Source of the DNA: Hygrophila difformis
Taxonomy: Eukaryota; Streptophyta; Magnoliopsida; Lamiales; Acanthaceae
Assembly: GCA_030278955.1 (NCBI GenBank)
Contig: JAOANR010000014.1
Coordinates: forward strand, 18,106,068 to 18,170,067
Reading direction: 5' to 3'
Length of the DNA: 64,000 nucleotides
In this document: one piece after another, positions 12,283-23,009 of the stretch
How the letters are laid out: each line of letters begins with the position of its first letter
Numbering within the stretch: position 1 is the first letter of the stretch
The notes under the pieces: model-generated
The model's database searches: none
Told to the model about the DNA's origin: nothing
The model's input: the letters and a program-made list of their open reading frames with translations, nothing else
Position numbers and translations under genes: made by a program

Positions 12283-13512
12283 GAAAAAAAAGGTAAAAAC
12301 GTCCTTTATCTTTCCAAAAATTTCAAATCCGTCCTTTTTCTATTTTATTACCGATTTAGTCCGCTACAAATGCTAATTATGTTCAAATCAGTCCTTTTTT
12401 CACTAATTATATTCTAATTGCTGACGTGGCAAGGGTTTTAATTTAAACCTGACACGTGTGCATAATATTAGTCATTTTTTTTTTATCTTTTGCCAATTCA
12501 GTCCTAAACTTTTATTTTGTTCTATTTAGTCCTCTACCCCAATCACTCATTTTTATATTAATTGGCCTCAAACCTTTCAAATTATTTCATTTTAGGCCCA
12601 GAACCTTAAATTTTTTATTATTACTAATCCATTTATCAAATAAATGCACAACATACTTCCATAAATAAAATTAAACACCAAACCTCATATATTGGGTTCG
12701 ACTGCTTTGTTATCGGGTCTTTCAAGTACCGGAATTTTACGGACTCTCTCTAATAACCACTCGACCGCAACCGATTGTTCATTGGTTTTGGTTTCCTTCA
12801 GTAACAATCAACAGAATCTTACTTTGCGTCCTACCTTAGGATGTAGCAATATTTAAAAGTAAATGATTTAACTTGAATTTTTGGAAGGTTATGGATACAG
12901 GAAGCCTTGGTTTTATTGAAAAATATTAATATTATTAAAAATATTAAAAAAATAGCCTGAATTTTATTGTCCACAAAGTATGATTGTGCTGATTGTTGCT
13001 GAAGGAAACCAGAACCAATGAACCATCGTTACGGTCGGGTGGTTAGAGAGAGTCCATAAAATTCGGAACTTCAAAGACCCGGTAACAAGGCGGTCAAACC
13101 CAATGTATGAGGTTTGATATTTAATTTTATTTACGGAAGTATGTTGGGCATTTATTTGATAAATGTATTAGTAATAATAAAAAATTTAAGGTTCTGGGCC
13201 TAAAATGAAATAATTTGAAAGGTTTGAGGCCAATTAATATAAAAATGAGTGATTGGGGTAGAGGACTAAATAGAACAAAATAAAAGTTTAGGACTGAATT
13301 GACAAAAGATAAAAGAAAAAGGACTAATATTATGCACACGTGTCAGGTTTAAATTAAAACCCTTGCCACGTCAGCAATTAGAATATAATTAGTGAAAAAA
13401 GGACTGATTTGAACATAATTAGCATTTGTAGCGGACTAAATCGGTAATAAAATAGAAAAAGGACGGATTTGAAATTTTTGGAAAGATAAAGGACGTTTTT
13501 ACCTTTTTTTTC
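12283..13512. mobile_element. Fold-back Mutator-like element with ~540-bp terminal inverted repeats
   Basis: The left arm (12283 to about 12826) and right arm (about 12973 to 13512) are near-perfect reverse complements, separated by a loop of about 145 bp. Both ends read GAAAAAAAAGGTAAAAACG inward. The 10-bp direct repeat TGCCAACCTT lies exactly outside each end (12273-12282 and 13513-13522), as expected for a Mutator-superfamily insertion (9-11 bp). The two mirror reading frames at 12456-12668 (+) and 13127-13339 (-) encode nearly the same peptide only because of the inverted repeat, and there is no transposase. It sits about 310 bp upstream of the NLR start. Confidence 0.92.
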
Positions 13513-13822
13513 TGCCAACCTTTACAGTTTGGGTTTAATACTCCAACTGGCATACTTGATTAATTAAAAACAAATGTTTCCGTTCACTTTCAATTATCGA
13601 CATCCAGCTGTCGCTCAATTATTTTTGAGCAACTTGCTGAAATATCCTTAAGAAATTCAAATAAAATACTACTACTACTTGTGATTGACTTTATAGTTTC
13701 CCCTACAAAGTCACAAAGCAATAAAATGCTGTTCTTAATTGTCTAAAAAGTCGTGGTTTCCCCTACAACTATTGCTAGAATTGCAGCATTTTCCTAAAGA
13801 AATAGAAAGAGTGAGAGAGATC

Positions 13823-16800
13823 ATGGCATCCTTTGGAGCCCTCGTTTCTCTTCAGACCACTATTCATACCCTCCGAGATCACCCCAACCCTCCTATTTCT
13901 CTTGACAACCACCAAGCTGACTCGTTGCTCCAAAATGGTACTTTCCTGCAAGAGTTCCTTGAACTCTATTCCCATCGTGAGCTTTATTCGGCACAAGATT
14001 TAGATAGTCTCATCAAATCTGCTGCTTATGCTGCCGAGGACGTCATTGAATCATATATAGTGGATCGGATTGGTGGATCCACAAGAAAAGGTGAAAGCAT
14101 TAATGATGGTGATATCTTCTATCAAGATCTACAAAAGGTTGTTGAAGAGATGGATCGTATAAAAAAGAAAGCAATGGAGATTAAAAAGAAGCTGGGAGAT
14201 GAAGATCATGAAAGTGGGAGTTGGGCATTCGATGCTTCACCAACTGCAGTTCAATCCTTAAAGCGGCAAGACATCGTGGTGGGCTTTGAAGTTGTCTTGG
14301 AAGACTTGTTGGGCAAGCTCATAAGAGAGAGGAAATCTAGTCGCCAAATAATACCCATCGTTGGTATGGGTGGTATCGGTAAGACTACGCTTGCTCTTAA
14401 AGCCTTCGAATATGACAATGTTGAAAACCATTTTGATATTCGAGTTTGGGTTACGATTTCTCAAAAATTCAAAACTCGTTATATTCTAGTAGAAGTTTTA
14501 TGTCAAAGAGGCAAAGATAGCAAGGAGACTTTGAGCCAATTGAGTGAATGTGAATTAGGCGAAAGAATACATAAGGAATTATTTGGTAGGAGGTATTTGG
14601 TTGTACTAGATGACATGTGGAGTATTGATGCATGGGATGAGATAAATAGGTGGTTTCCTGATAACAAGAATGGGAGTGTGGTGATGGTAACCACTAGGAT
14701 ATCAAATTTGGCCCTTCAGTTAACAAATTCTACCAGCATTAAGCTCAATCAGCTAGATGAAGATAAAAGTTGGGAGCTTTTTAAAAAAACAGTGTTCAAA
14801 GAAGATGGTTGTCCATCAGAATTGGAGAAGATTGGCAAAACAATTGTAAAAAATTGTAGAGGACTCCCTTTGTCCATTGTTGTTATTGGAGCCCTCTTGG
14901 CAAAGTCCAAACAAACAAAACGATTTTGGGAATATATTGCTAGAAATTTAAGTCCAATCGTGAATTTAGAGAATGATGAACAATGCATGAAATCACTGTC
15001 TTTGAGTTACAGGCATCTTCCAGTTCATCTGAAGTCATGTTTTCTCTACATGGGCATTTTTGGTGAGGATGCAAGAATTCATGTCTCATGGTTTGTCAAG
15101 TTATTAGCTGCTGAAGGTTTTTTGAAACCCATTGATGGCATGACGATGGAAGATGTGGCGGAAAATTACATTAATGATCTTGTGGAAAGAAATTTGATAT
15201 TAGTTGATGAACGGGGATCCGTTGGGAAGGTAAAAAGTTGCAAGATCCATGATTTGTTAAGGGATTTATGTATAAGAGAAGCTCATAAGGATAACTTTTT
15301 GTGTCATGTGAGGAAGCACAAACATTCTGTTATTAAGCGAATTATTAGTTCTGTGAAGAAATTTCTTTGGCAGGCGGAGGAGGATAATGACTGCTGGTAT
15401 CTTAATTATGAATCTGGGTTGGATGCACAGCGGCGCATTGTGGTTCGGGAGAGGGTGTTAAAGGATGAGTACCCACATCATCAACAACTGAATACCTCGG
15501 GGTCTGCTGCATCACTTGTCCGTTCCATCATTATATCGGATTTCTGGGAGGAGGGTATCACAGATTTGATGAATTTAAGAATGTTGAGGGTATTAACAGG
15601 AGATGGTAAACACCGGTTTCTGTCAATAAAGGATGACAGTTTTATGCGACATGCTTTTCACTTTTACAACGCCCGATACGTCGCCATTCTGATTGAGGAG
15701 GGGGTCAGGTTGCGCTGGTCTTCAATTGTCCGCCTTTGGAATCTCCAAACACTGATCATTGCTAGTTGGCACGGACTTCTTACCATACCAATCGAAATTT
15801 GGAAGTTGCCTCAACTTCAACATCTGGAATATGATTCGTGGCTCGATCCTCCAAGAACCCATGATGACGACGACAACTTTGTTTTGCGGAATCTAACGTC
15901 TCTCTCTTGTGTGTTTAATTTCAAGAGTAGTGAAGTGGTTGAAAGAATCCCCAATATTAAAAAACTAGATCTTCAGTATGATCTCTGTGAATACATGAAT
16001 CTTGTGCAGTTGGAGAAACTAGAGCACCTTCATTTATGTCTGGATAGTCCTAAAATAGAAGAAGCAAGGCCAAGGGAATCATTGCTTCACAGCACCTTCG
16101 CCTTCCCACATTCATTAAAGAAGTTGTATTTTTTTAGTGATGAGCAACTCTATAATTGGGATGAGGTGACCACAGCGATGGGTGCTCTACCCAACCTTGA
16201 AAAGCTTGTTCTGCACGGCATTAAAGGGACTGAGTGGAGACTGACAGAGACTGAGACAGAAGCGCGATTCTCAAGTCTAAAAGTGCTATCTCTAGCTTTC
16301 TGCCAAGAATTGAGATCTTGGACAATAGATGGCACTCATTTCCGACGCCTCGAGCGCCTTTCACTTGAAGGGTTGCAGTTTTTAAGTGAGATCCCTTCTG
16401 AAATTGGGGATATTCCAAACATTCAATCCATGCGTATTTCGAGTTGCAGTAATTCTTGCGTTTTATCAGCTAAAAGAATAGCAGAAGAACAAGAAGAACT
16501 TGGGAATACTAACCTTCTTCAAGTGTCCGTCACACTTGGATATCTAAGCAGACATCTGGAGAGCTTAGCAAGCGCTAATTTTAAGGTAATTAGCAGATTT
16601 GTGAATTTCATAGTAAGCTAATTAAACATGATTACTTTATATCTTCCGCACTCATATATAATACATGTATCGATCTTATGTAATGGAATTATGGCGTTTT
16701 ATTAGGCTCTTATGCATATTTTCCCATCTATACTGATATTCTCTCTTGCTATAAGTTATCCATATATGTTTACATTCATTTTGTATCACAAGTTTGATGA

Positions 16801-16847
16801 TTTTTTTTCAGGTTAAATTTCTTGGAGAAGAAGAAGAAGAAGCGTGA
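13823..16847 (+). CDS. CC-NB-LRR (NLR) intracellular immune receptor, intact
   Basis: An NLR detects pathogen effectors in the cytoplasm and triggers defence by nucleotide-dependent switching. An upstream in-frame ATG exists at 13739. I prefer ATG 13823 because MASFGALVSL is the usual start of Rx-type coiled-coil NLRs. EDVIESYIVD follows in the CC domain. NB-ARC motifs by residue from 13823: P-loop GMGGIGKTT at about 181, kinase-2 VVLDDMW at about 260, GLPL at about 347, and CKIHD (IHD in place of MHD) at about 475. Irregular LRRs run to the end. A likely intron is 16586-16811 (AAG|GTAATT to TTTTCAG), giving join(13823..16585,16812..16847) and the C-terminus VKFLGEEEEEA. Unspliced, the frame stops at 16621. 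Both forms are close to 932 residues. No stop or frameshift interrupts the frame. Confidence 0.92.
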
Positions 16848-16881
16848 CACAGATGACTTATTATACAGCGGAACTTATATA

Positions 16882-17140
16882 CTTCATCTGTTCTTTTATA
16901 AGTGACACATTGGAGGTTTTGCCACTGTTCTTTGAGTAATTTTGATTCGAGTTTTTAATACAATTATATAAGATAAAATATAGTCAAGTAGGATCTTGTT
17001 AGATTCGTCTAATCGTATAGATTTAGAATATCAAATTTTTATAATTTTTACTTGTATGCAATTTGAGTTATTGAGAATTAAAAATGTGTATTGGATTGCA
17101 TGAAATATGAGTCCTGTCATTTAAAAAAGAACAGAAGAAG
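16882..17140. mobile_element. Degenerate Stowaway MITE, 259 bp
   Basis: Inverted ends CTTCATCTGTTCTTTTA and TTTAAAAAAGAACAGAAGAAG are flanked by TA. It contains the shared inner motif GATCTTGTTAGATTCGTCTAATCG. It lies immediately downstream of the proposed second NLR exon. Confidence 0.75.
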
Positions 17141-17149
17141 TATTATGTA

Positions 17150-17665
17150 CTGAAATAATGACCCTGTTGTGCACTTATGCAATATTTACCAACTATATTG
17201 CTATTTTGTCTTGGCATAATGATTAGTCCATATGTATGTTTTTTTTTTTTTTTTTTTCATCCAACATTCATTATGCATCATGAGTTTGACGATCTTTGAG
17301 ATTGAAGTGATATAGAAAAGAGTGAAACAAACGGCTTATTCGTTAACAAAACTCTGATCTGATCACTACAATTTTGCTTGCCTAATTTAACAGAGATCCC
17401 TTCTGATGTTGGAGAGATTCCAAACATTAAATGATCACTAAAAGTTTGGCATTGCAGTGATTCTTCCACTTTTTCTTGTAGCAGCTGAGCAAGAAGAACT
17501 TGGGAATCTAACCTTCAAGCGTCCATCATGCTTAAGCATGAGAACAGAGATCTAGAGAGCACAACAAGCACTACTTTTAAGGTAATTAAACATGATTACT
17601 TTTTATAGCCTGTTTGTGAATTTCATGGTAACTTAATTAAGCATGATTACTTTATATATTTATAT
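17150..17665 (+). pseudogene. Decayed tandem copy of the 3' end of the NLR gene
   Basis: 17388-17600 aligns with the last ~200 coding bases of the NLR (GAGATCCCTTCTGA, CAAGAAGAACTTGGGAAT, CTAGAGAGC, TTTTAAGGTAATTA) but has stops and lost bases. 17150-17300 resembles the NLR intron and 3' flank (16690-16820). The TTTTAAG|GTAATT boundary is retained in this copy, which fits a conserved splice donor at the NLR 3' end. It is a duplication remnant and not a gene. Confidence 0.72.
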
Positions 17666-18016
17666 ATGCTATGACATTATTATAACATATTGTTGTGCAC
17701 TTGTGCATATTTTGCGAACTAAAAGGCAAATAAAAGAATTAATAATAGTTTTGATAATTTCTGTAATCTGTAGTTTACTCAAACATTTCTTGTACACTGA
17801 ACATTTCTTGAAAAAAGAAACATTTCTTGAACATTGAACTTGCTGATACTGATTCGGCTTTACTCATCCTTATTCAAAATGAAGAAGTAGTGAGAAATGC
17901 TTCCATTCATTGGTTATGAACTCAACATTTAATCATATTCAGTTTACTTCATATGTATCCGCAAGGAACCTGAGAGTTTTCTTCATTAAAGTAGTTTCTC
18001 TGTTATCGATTGGCAG

Positions 18017-18409
18017 GCATGGAATCATGACTTCTTCTGGAAGTCCATGAAACGAGGTGGTGGGGGTCAGCCCTCAGGCGAACTTCTCAAATTGATCAAC
18101 AGAGACTTTCGGTCGTTTGATTCATTTATTAGTGATTTGTTTCAAGGCATGCAGCTGCAGGCTGCAGCAACACAATTTGGCTCCGGTTGGGCTTGGCTTG
18201 TCTGTAAGTACCATGATGACATCCTTCTCATTTGAAATCAACGTATGAAGACTACATACATTTCTGGACAACACTTGTATTCCTGTGCAGACAAAGCAAA
18301 TAAGCTTGATTTGGGAAATGCAGTAAATCCACGTCCATCAGAGGATGACAAAAAGCTGGTTGTGGTGAAGAGCCCAGATGCTATCAATCCTCTTGTCTGG
18401 GATTACTCT
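18017..18409 (+). pseudogene. Iron superoxide dismutase gene fragment (two internal exons)
   Basis: Plastid Fe-SOD removes superoxide. Exon a, 18017-18203 (acceptor CAG before, GTAAGT after), encodes [30 protein letters not shown] and [14 protein letters not shown]. Exon b, 18291-18409 (acceptor GTGCAG, donor GTGAGA), encodes ANKLDLGNAVNPRPS and LVVVKSPDAINPLVWDYS. The junction is in frame (Y split T|AC). The WNH histidine ligand is present. The transit peptide, the first ligand region and the C-terminal DVWEHAYY exon are missing on both sides. A six-residue run QGMQLQ between ISDLF and AAATQ looks inserted relative to the family. Splice sites are intact, so it may be a recent truncation or a captured piece. 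Confidence 0.85.
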
Positions 18410-18499
18410 GTGAGATTCTTCTCCCTTGTTCATCCTCTATATTATTACCATTATTTTACAAATTCTTCTTAACTAGTAAGCTTTGGTTGTTGTAGCCGT

Positions 18500-18765
18500 A
18501 CGTTGCTGTAATATGTTGTGAAGTCCGATAGTGCGAGAAGTACTGTACAAAATGGCACGCGGACTGTGATCCAACTATATCAAAAAAATTTAGGCTGTGA
18601 GATACGTAATTTTGGCCCATGTATTTTTGGCCTAGGGTTCTGTAGGTATTTAAACCCCTTTTGTGTCATTGTAAACTGTATCAGAAAATATAGCGGAAAT
18701 CCCTGTCTTGGTAGCGCCCCAGACATAAGAGAAATCCGAACTGGGTAACTAATTATTGTGTGTTT
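18500..18765 (+). repeat. LTR remnant of a second retrotransposon
   Basis: CTTGGTAGCGCCCCAGAC followed by CCGAACTGGGTAAC parallels TTGGTATCCCCCAGAC and CCGAACTGGGTCA in the LTR of the Copia element at 1-10110. A TATA-like GGTATTTAAACC lies about 70 bp before it. No other parts of the element are present. Its arrival may have removed the 3' exons of the Fe-SOD gene. Confidence 0.6.
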
Positions 18766-18769
18766 TTTC

Positions 18770-20207
18770 TATTTGATTTTATATTTTTCATGACATGATG
18801 ATCATAGATGTTTGGGAGGTAAGGGATTGAATCCCTTAACTCAGGTTTTAAACAAATTTAGTATTTAATATATATTTTAATCTAATATATAAATTTTTAA
18901 ATTGAACATTAAATGGGGATGAAAACTTACTTAGATAGCCAAGTTACTGTTTTCCAACTTTATGGTTGAAATTTTTTGTTTTTAGAAGAGCCGAAGCAAG
19001 GATTATAGTTGGAATTTGATTTCAAACTACTGTAAGAAAATTGAACATTAAATAGAATTCCAACCACTCATTTTTAATACTGCACCTGTACTACTTTGAT
19101 GATTCCTCTTTGATGCAAAATAAAAGTCAAATATTCTCTTAGACGGCATTAGGGGCAAAAAAAAAAAAAAAAGAAAAAAAAAGAAAAAAAAAACGATAAT
19201 GTTTAACTGTGGATAAAATACTAAAAAATATCATAAATAGTAAATATTTTCTAATCTTACCATTGAACTCTAAATTTTACATCTAAACCTTGAACCCTAT
19301 CCTCCCAAATTTTTAGCATTTCAAATAACTATTATTCAAAACTATCACAACTCTAAATTTTACAGATAAACTAATTAATTAAATGCTACCTCCCAGACTA
19401 TTATTCAAAACTATCATAATTCTATATATTTATTGTTTAAGGTTTTATAAACAGGTTAAGCAAGGTTACAGCTTGATGACTACCCTCCCATGTTTTGAAT
19501 TATTCTAAATTCCAACGGGTATGGTTATGGTGGAGCTGCCAGCAAGTGCACGCATGGGATATAAGACCTTTTTTGTGATTGTAGATATATAAACCTACCA
19601 AGTTTATATATCAAGTTTATATGTATAAAATTCAATAGGAAACGTGCATCTCAATTTCAGTCGCATACATGACATGTAGATTAAGAAGACATCACAATAG
19701 ACTACTCACACATCATACACCGACAACCATGCTTCAGTCTTTATTTATATACTCTACGGTTCGCACATTTCACCCAAACCCACACTTATGTCTCTGAATT
19801 TTTCATCCTTACCACATCACAAAATGGGTCATGGGCATCACCACAACACATATAATGCAGAACATAGTCTGTATATAAACTCTATGGAATTCCAACCTTT
19901 AATTTAATTAATTTTGAAACATAACTTTGAATTAAAGTTGTTTCTTTTCTCAAATGGTAACATGACTTTATGGTTACTCTGGATCGATCAGTCCTTTATT
20001 TTCCCTAATGTTTGTCCAAATCATTCACCAGTCAACTAATGGGCATTGCCTCGAGATAGATGTAGTATTGTTGATTGGATTTAAACAAGCCTAGCGCCAT
20101 GCAGAATATGCGGGACCATCCACGTGAAAAAAAAAAAAAAAGAAAAAAAAGAAAACTAGATTAATTACTTTAAAATACGTTAGTTGGTCTATTCTTTTAC
20201 TAAAAAA
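18770..20207. other. Non-coding AT-rich stretch
   Basis: No supportable gene. It contains A-rich low complexity at 19157-19195 and 20127-20155. Nothing else is recognised. Confidence 0.6.
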
Positions 20208-20209
20208 TA

Positions 20210-20465
20210 CTCCCTCCGTCCCATATAAGACGTCCTGTTTGACTTTTGACACTATTCATTGTTCAACTTTGACTCATATTATTATAACTACATATTTGAA
20301 GAAAATAGTCGAGTTCGGTCTTGTTAGATTCGTCTAATTGTATAATTTTAAAATATATATTTTACATAATTTTCGCTTGTATATATTTTAAGATATTATA
20401 GATTGAAATGTGCATTAGATTGTGTGCAGGAGTCAAACAAGACATCTTAACTGGGACAGAGGGAA
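20210..20465. mobile_element. Stowaway MITE, 256 bp
   Basis: CTCCCTCCGTCCCATATAAG to the inverse CTGGGACAGAGGGAA, with TA on both sides (20208-20209, 20466-20467). The inner motif GGTCTTGTTAGATTCGTCTAAT is present. Confidence 0.9.
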
Positions 20466-20509
20466 TATTTTTCTTTTGTTGGCTCGAAATCGAACTCATT
20501 TAAATGAAG

Positions 20510-20868
20510 GAAAAATAAACCCATTTAATTCCATAAGTTTTTTCAATTTTCAAAATAATCCCACAAATATCGAATTAGACGAATCCGTCCTATAACTACC
20601 CTAATCATCGCCGAACCCGTCCATGAACGTAACCGGTTTTCGCTAATCATTGTCGAACCCGTCTCATAACTTCTTTAATGGAGGGATGGGTTCGGGGATG
20701 ATTAGGATTGTTATGAGACGGGTTCGGCAATGATTAGCGAAAACACTGGGTTCATGGATGAGTTCGGCTATTATTAGGGTAGGTATGAGATGGATTCAGC
20801 TAACTCTATATTTGTGGGACTGTTTTGATATTTTTTTAAAATTATAGGACGATTTGAATTTTTTCCCC
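20510..20868. mobile_element. Hairpin MITE of Mutator-like type, 359 bp
   Basis: The whole element folds on itself: ATCATCGCCGAACCCGTCCATGAAC and AATCATTGTCGAACCCGTC on one side mirror GACGGGTTCGGCAATGATT and its neighbours on the other. It is flanked by 11-bp direct repeats TTTAAATGAAG (20499-20509 and 20869-20879). There is no coding capacity. Confidence 0.78.
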
Positions 20869-21235
20869 TTTAAATGAAGAACTAATTAAGTAGGAAAAAC
20901 GAAAGATATGGATGGGCATTTGATAGAGTCCAACCACAATAATAAAGGTCGTTTGTCGGCACATGAGGAATGAATGGACTATAGAGGATGTCCTGAAATT
21001 TCATCTGATCCGCACAATTATTATTATTGATTTGATTATTGTATGCAGCAGCCTGCAGCCTGCAGTCTGCCTGCTCTCTATACCGACATGTATCGTGTAG
21101 TCTCCTTCACAAGATAATTGATTATCTACATTTTGGAAGAGCATTGATTCATTATTGGATAAGGCATTTGGAGAGGAGCTGGAGCGACAATAGTTATTAT
21201 TTACTCCGTAATATTTCCTTTTTGATGAGCCATTA

Positions 21236-21392
21236 AAGACTTCAGAAAGGGGTGATAAGAGTCCATGCCACACAATTACAAGGGGAATAAAAAGAAGAGA
21301 TAGGAGATCGGTGGGAATCGAACCTCCAACATTCCATTACAAGTCAAAGGACTTAACTACTTGGGCTAAGTCATCGTCCCTTCTTCCTTAAC
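21236..21392 (-). mobile_element. tRNA-derived SINE
   Basis: On the minus strand it reads GACTTAGCCCAAGTAGTTAAG (A-box-like), then GGTTCGATTCC (B box), then a short body CTCCTATCTCTTCTTTTTATTCC and an AT-rich end. This is the tRNA-like head of a plant SINE. A true tRNA is unlikely because no acceptor stem or anticodon arm closes. Confidence 0.72.
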
Positions 21393-21654
21393 ATTTGAAA
21401 CATCATACTTATTATATTTGAATGTTCTATATAAAACTAGTGTTTTCTTTAAGGATCCGAAGCGGGAAAAATTTTAGCTTTTCTTGATTTGCATTAAATA
21501 ATTTTAGTTTATATTATTCTAATTATACAATAAAAAATATAATAAAATTAGATATTGATGAATTCATTTAACAACGTAACATCATGCTAAATATATATAT
21601 AACATACATAATTTAAAATACTAACCATTATTATAATAAAAATTACCATCATTT
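21393..21654. other. AT-rich spacer
   Basis: Nothing recognised between the SINE and the next MITE fragment. Confidence 0.55.
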
Positions 21655-21782
21655 AACTTTCACTTAATATTATCGTAATGATATCGTTAGAGAAAAATAT
21701 TCAAGTGTGGTCTTGTTTAAAATTGTGTAGTGGTTACATTTTTTATACTTCTACAATTTTTATTTGTACCTATTTTGAAATG
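21655..21782. mobile_element. Partial Stowaway-family fragment
   Basis: It contains the inner part of the family (TATTCAAGTGTGGTCTTGTT, TTTTTATTTGTACC) without the CTCCCTCC ends. Confidence 0.55.
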
Positions 21783-21784
21783 GA

Positions 21785-22070
21785 AAAAAATTCCATTGCC
21801 AAACCCGTCCATGAACCAATTTTTTCGCAAATCATCGCCGAACCCGCCCAGTAACTATCCTAATGGAGAGACGTGTTTGGCGATAATTACTGTAGTTGAT
21901 AAACTTGTAGTTAATGGACGGGTTCAGCGATGATTAGTGGAAAACCGAGTTCAAGGACGGATTCGGTGATGATTACGGTAGTTAATGGACGGATTCGTCT
22001 AATTCAATATTTGTGAAATGGTTTTAGAAATTGAAAAATTTATTGTACTAAATGGGGTTTTTTCCGTCAA
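21785..22070. mobile_element. Second copy of the hairpin Mutator-like MITE, left end lost
   Basis: It shares AATCATCGCCGAACCCG, ATGGACGGGTTC, GGACGGATTCGTCTAATT and the right terminus AAATGGGGTTTTTTCC with the element at 20510-20868. The left terminal ~90 bp are missing. Confidence 0.68.
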
Positions 22071-22329
22071 ATTATATGACCTGATGAGTATACCCGGTTA
22101 ATTTCCAAAAAATACAATCTCTATTTTTTTATATTTACAATCAGTTTATCTATTATCCTTACTTTTATAGAATTGTAGTTAATTTAAATTATGACAAATC
22201 GAAATTCTTGATCCGAGAAAATACTAGAATTATCTCGTTTTCCGCTTTCTTAAACGCCTTTAATTTGGAAAACTTTATGATTTACTCCCAACGGATACAA
22301 GGTAGGATTTTATTAATATCTAAAATATT

Positions 22330-22463
22330 ATGAGTGAACCCGACCTTATATCTCATTATTATGGATTCGCTCGGTCGCTAAAATTGTGGTAGGTAACGAA
22401 TTTCAGTCACTAAAATTATGAGTCGTAAATTCGGTCACTATAAAAAACAGAAAATTCTTGTAG
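22330..22463. mobile_element. Terminal fragment of a CACTA (En/Spm) transposon
   Basis: It ends TTCTTGTAGTG, the inverse of the classic CACTACAAGAA terminus, followed by TCG. Before it, the word TCGGTCGCTAAAA / TCAGTCACTAAAATTATG / TCGGTCACTA repeats like CACTA subterminal repeats. No partner end was found in the window. It sits about 50 bp upstream of the first defensin TATA box. Confidence 0.6.
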
Positions 22464-22515
22464 TGTCGTACCCAAAATAATTGCCCAAAATAATTGCCCA
22501 ACCCAAATCTCTTAT

Positions 22516-22523
22516 TATAAATA
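22516..22523 (+). promoter_or_regulatory. TATA box of defensin gene 1
   Basis: TATAAATA lies 140 bp upstream of the start codon. The surrounding TTATTATAAATATT is conserved at the second defensin gene (27953 onward), as is CTTGGTCTGGTA-like leader sequence. Confidence 0.75.
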
Positions 22524-22655
22524 TTCCGGTTGGTGCTAAGAGTATTTGAACTCAAACAACACACACATCCATACATAGTAGAGGCAGAGGAAACTCGGTC
22601 TGGTAATATCAGTGCATAAATAAATTAATCAGAAATAGGAATTATCGAAGAAGGC

Positions 22656-23003
22656 ATGGGGCGCCAAAGCCTTGTCAGTGTGGTGGTGTTGGCTCTAATG
22701 GTTATCATGCTCACAGGTACATTTTACTTGTTCATTATCGTCCATGCGACTTTAATTTAAATTTGTTGGTAATGTGGCTTACCGGAATGGAATGGATATA
22801 TGCATGTAGGTCTTGGTAGGAAGCCGATGGTGGTGGAGGCCGGGCACGGGCACACGAGGATCTGCGAGTCGCTGAGCCATAAGTTCAAGGGCCCGTGTGT
22901 GAGCTCCTCCAACTGTGGGTCCGTTTGCCACACCGAGGGCTTCCACGGTGGGGATTGCAGAGGCTTTCGCCGCCGTTGCTTCTGCACCAAACCCTGCTCG
23001 TGA
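22656..23003 (+). CDS. Plant defensin 1 (gamma-thionin family), 84 aa, one intron
   Basis: A secreted, cysteine-stabilised antimicrobial peptide. The gene model is join(22656..22716,22810..23003), with the intron (GTACAT to TGTAG) in the usual defensin position inside the signal-peptide region. Residues 1 to about 21 form a hydrophobic signal ([13 protein letters not shown]). The mature domain has the eight defensin cysteines at 39, 50, 56, 60, 70, 77, 79 and 83, with [21 protein letters not shown] and the gamma-core [13 protein letters not shown]. Canonical relatives pass almost directly from PMVAEA to RTC. Here GHGHT (32-36) is inserted before RIC. Leader, coding region and 3' flank (to GGTTTGGGTGAGGTCCCTTA near 23285) are all duplicated in defensin 2. 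Confidence 0.95.
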
Positions 23004-23009
23004 TGAATC

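Noticed and set aside
12456..12668. Hydrophobic 70-codon frame with a near-identical partner on the other strand (13127-13339)
   Set aside because: The identity is caused by the arms of the fold-back element, and the composition is low complexity.
13739..13822. Upstream ATG of the NLR frame (28 extra residues)
   Set aside because: The added segment has no NLR character. MASFGALVSL at 13823 fits the family start.
21290..21390. tRNA gene (GGTTCGATTCC on the minus strand)
   Set aside because: Only A- and B-box-like words. No acceptor stem or anticodon loop closes, and the body matches other SINE copies.
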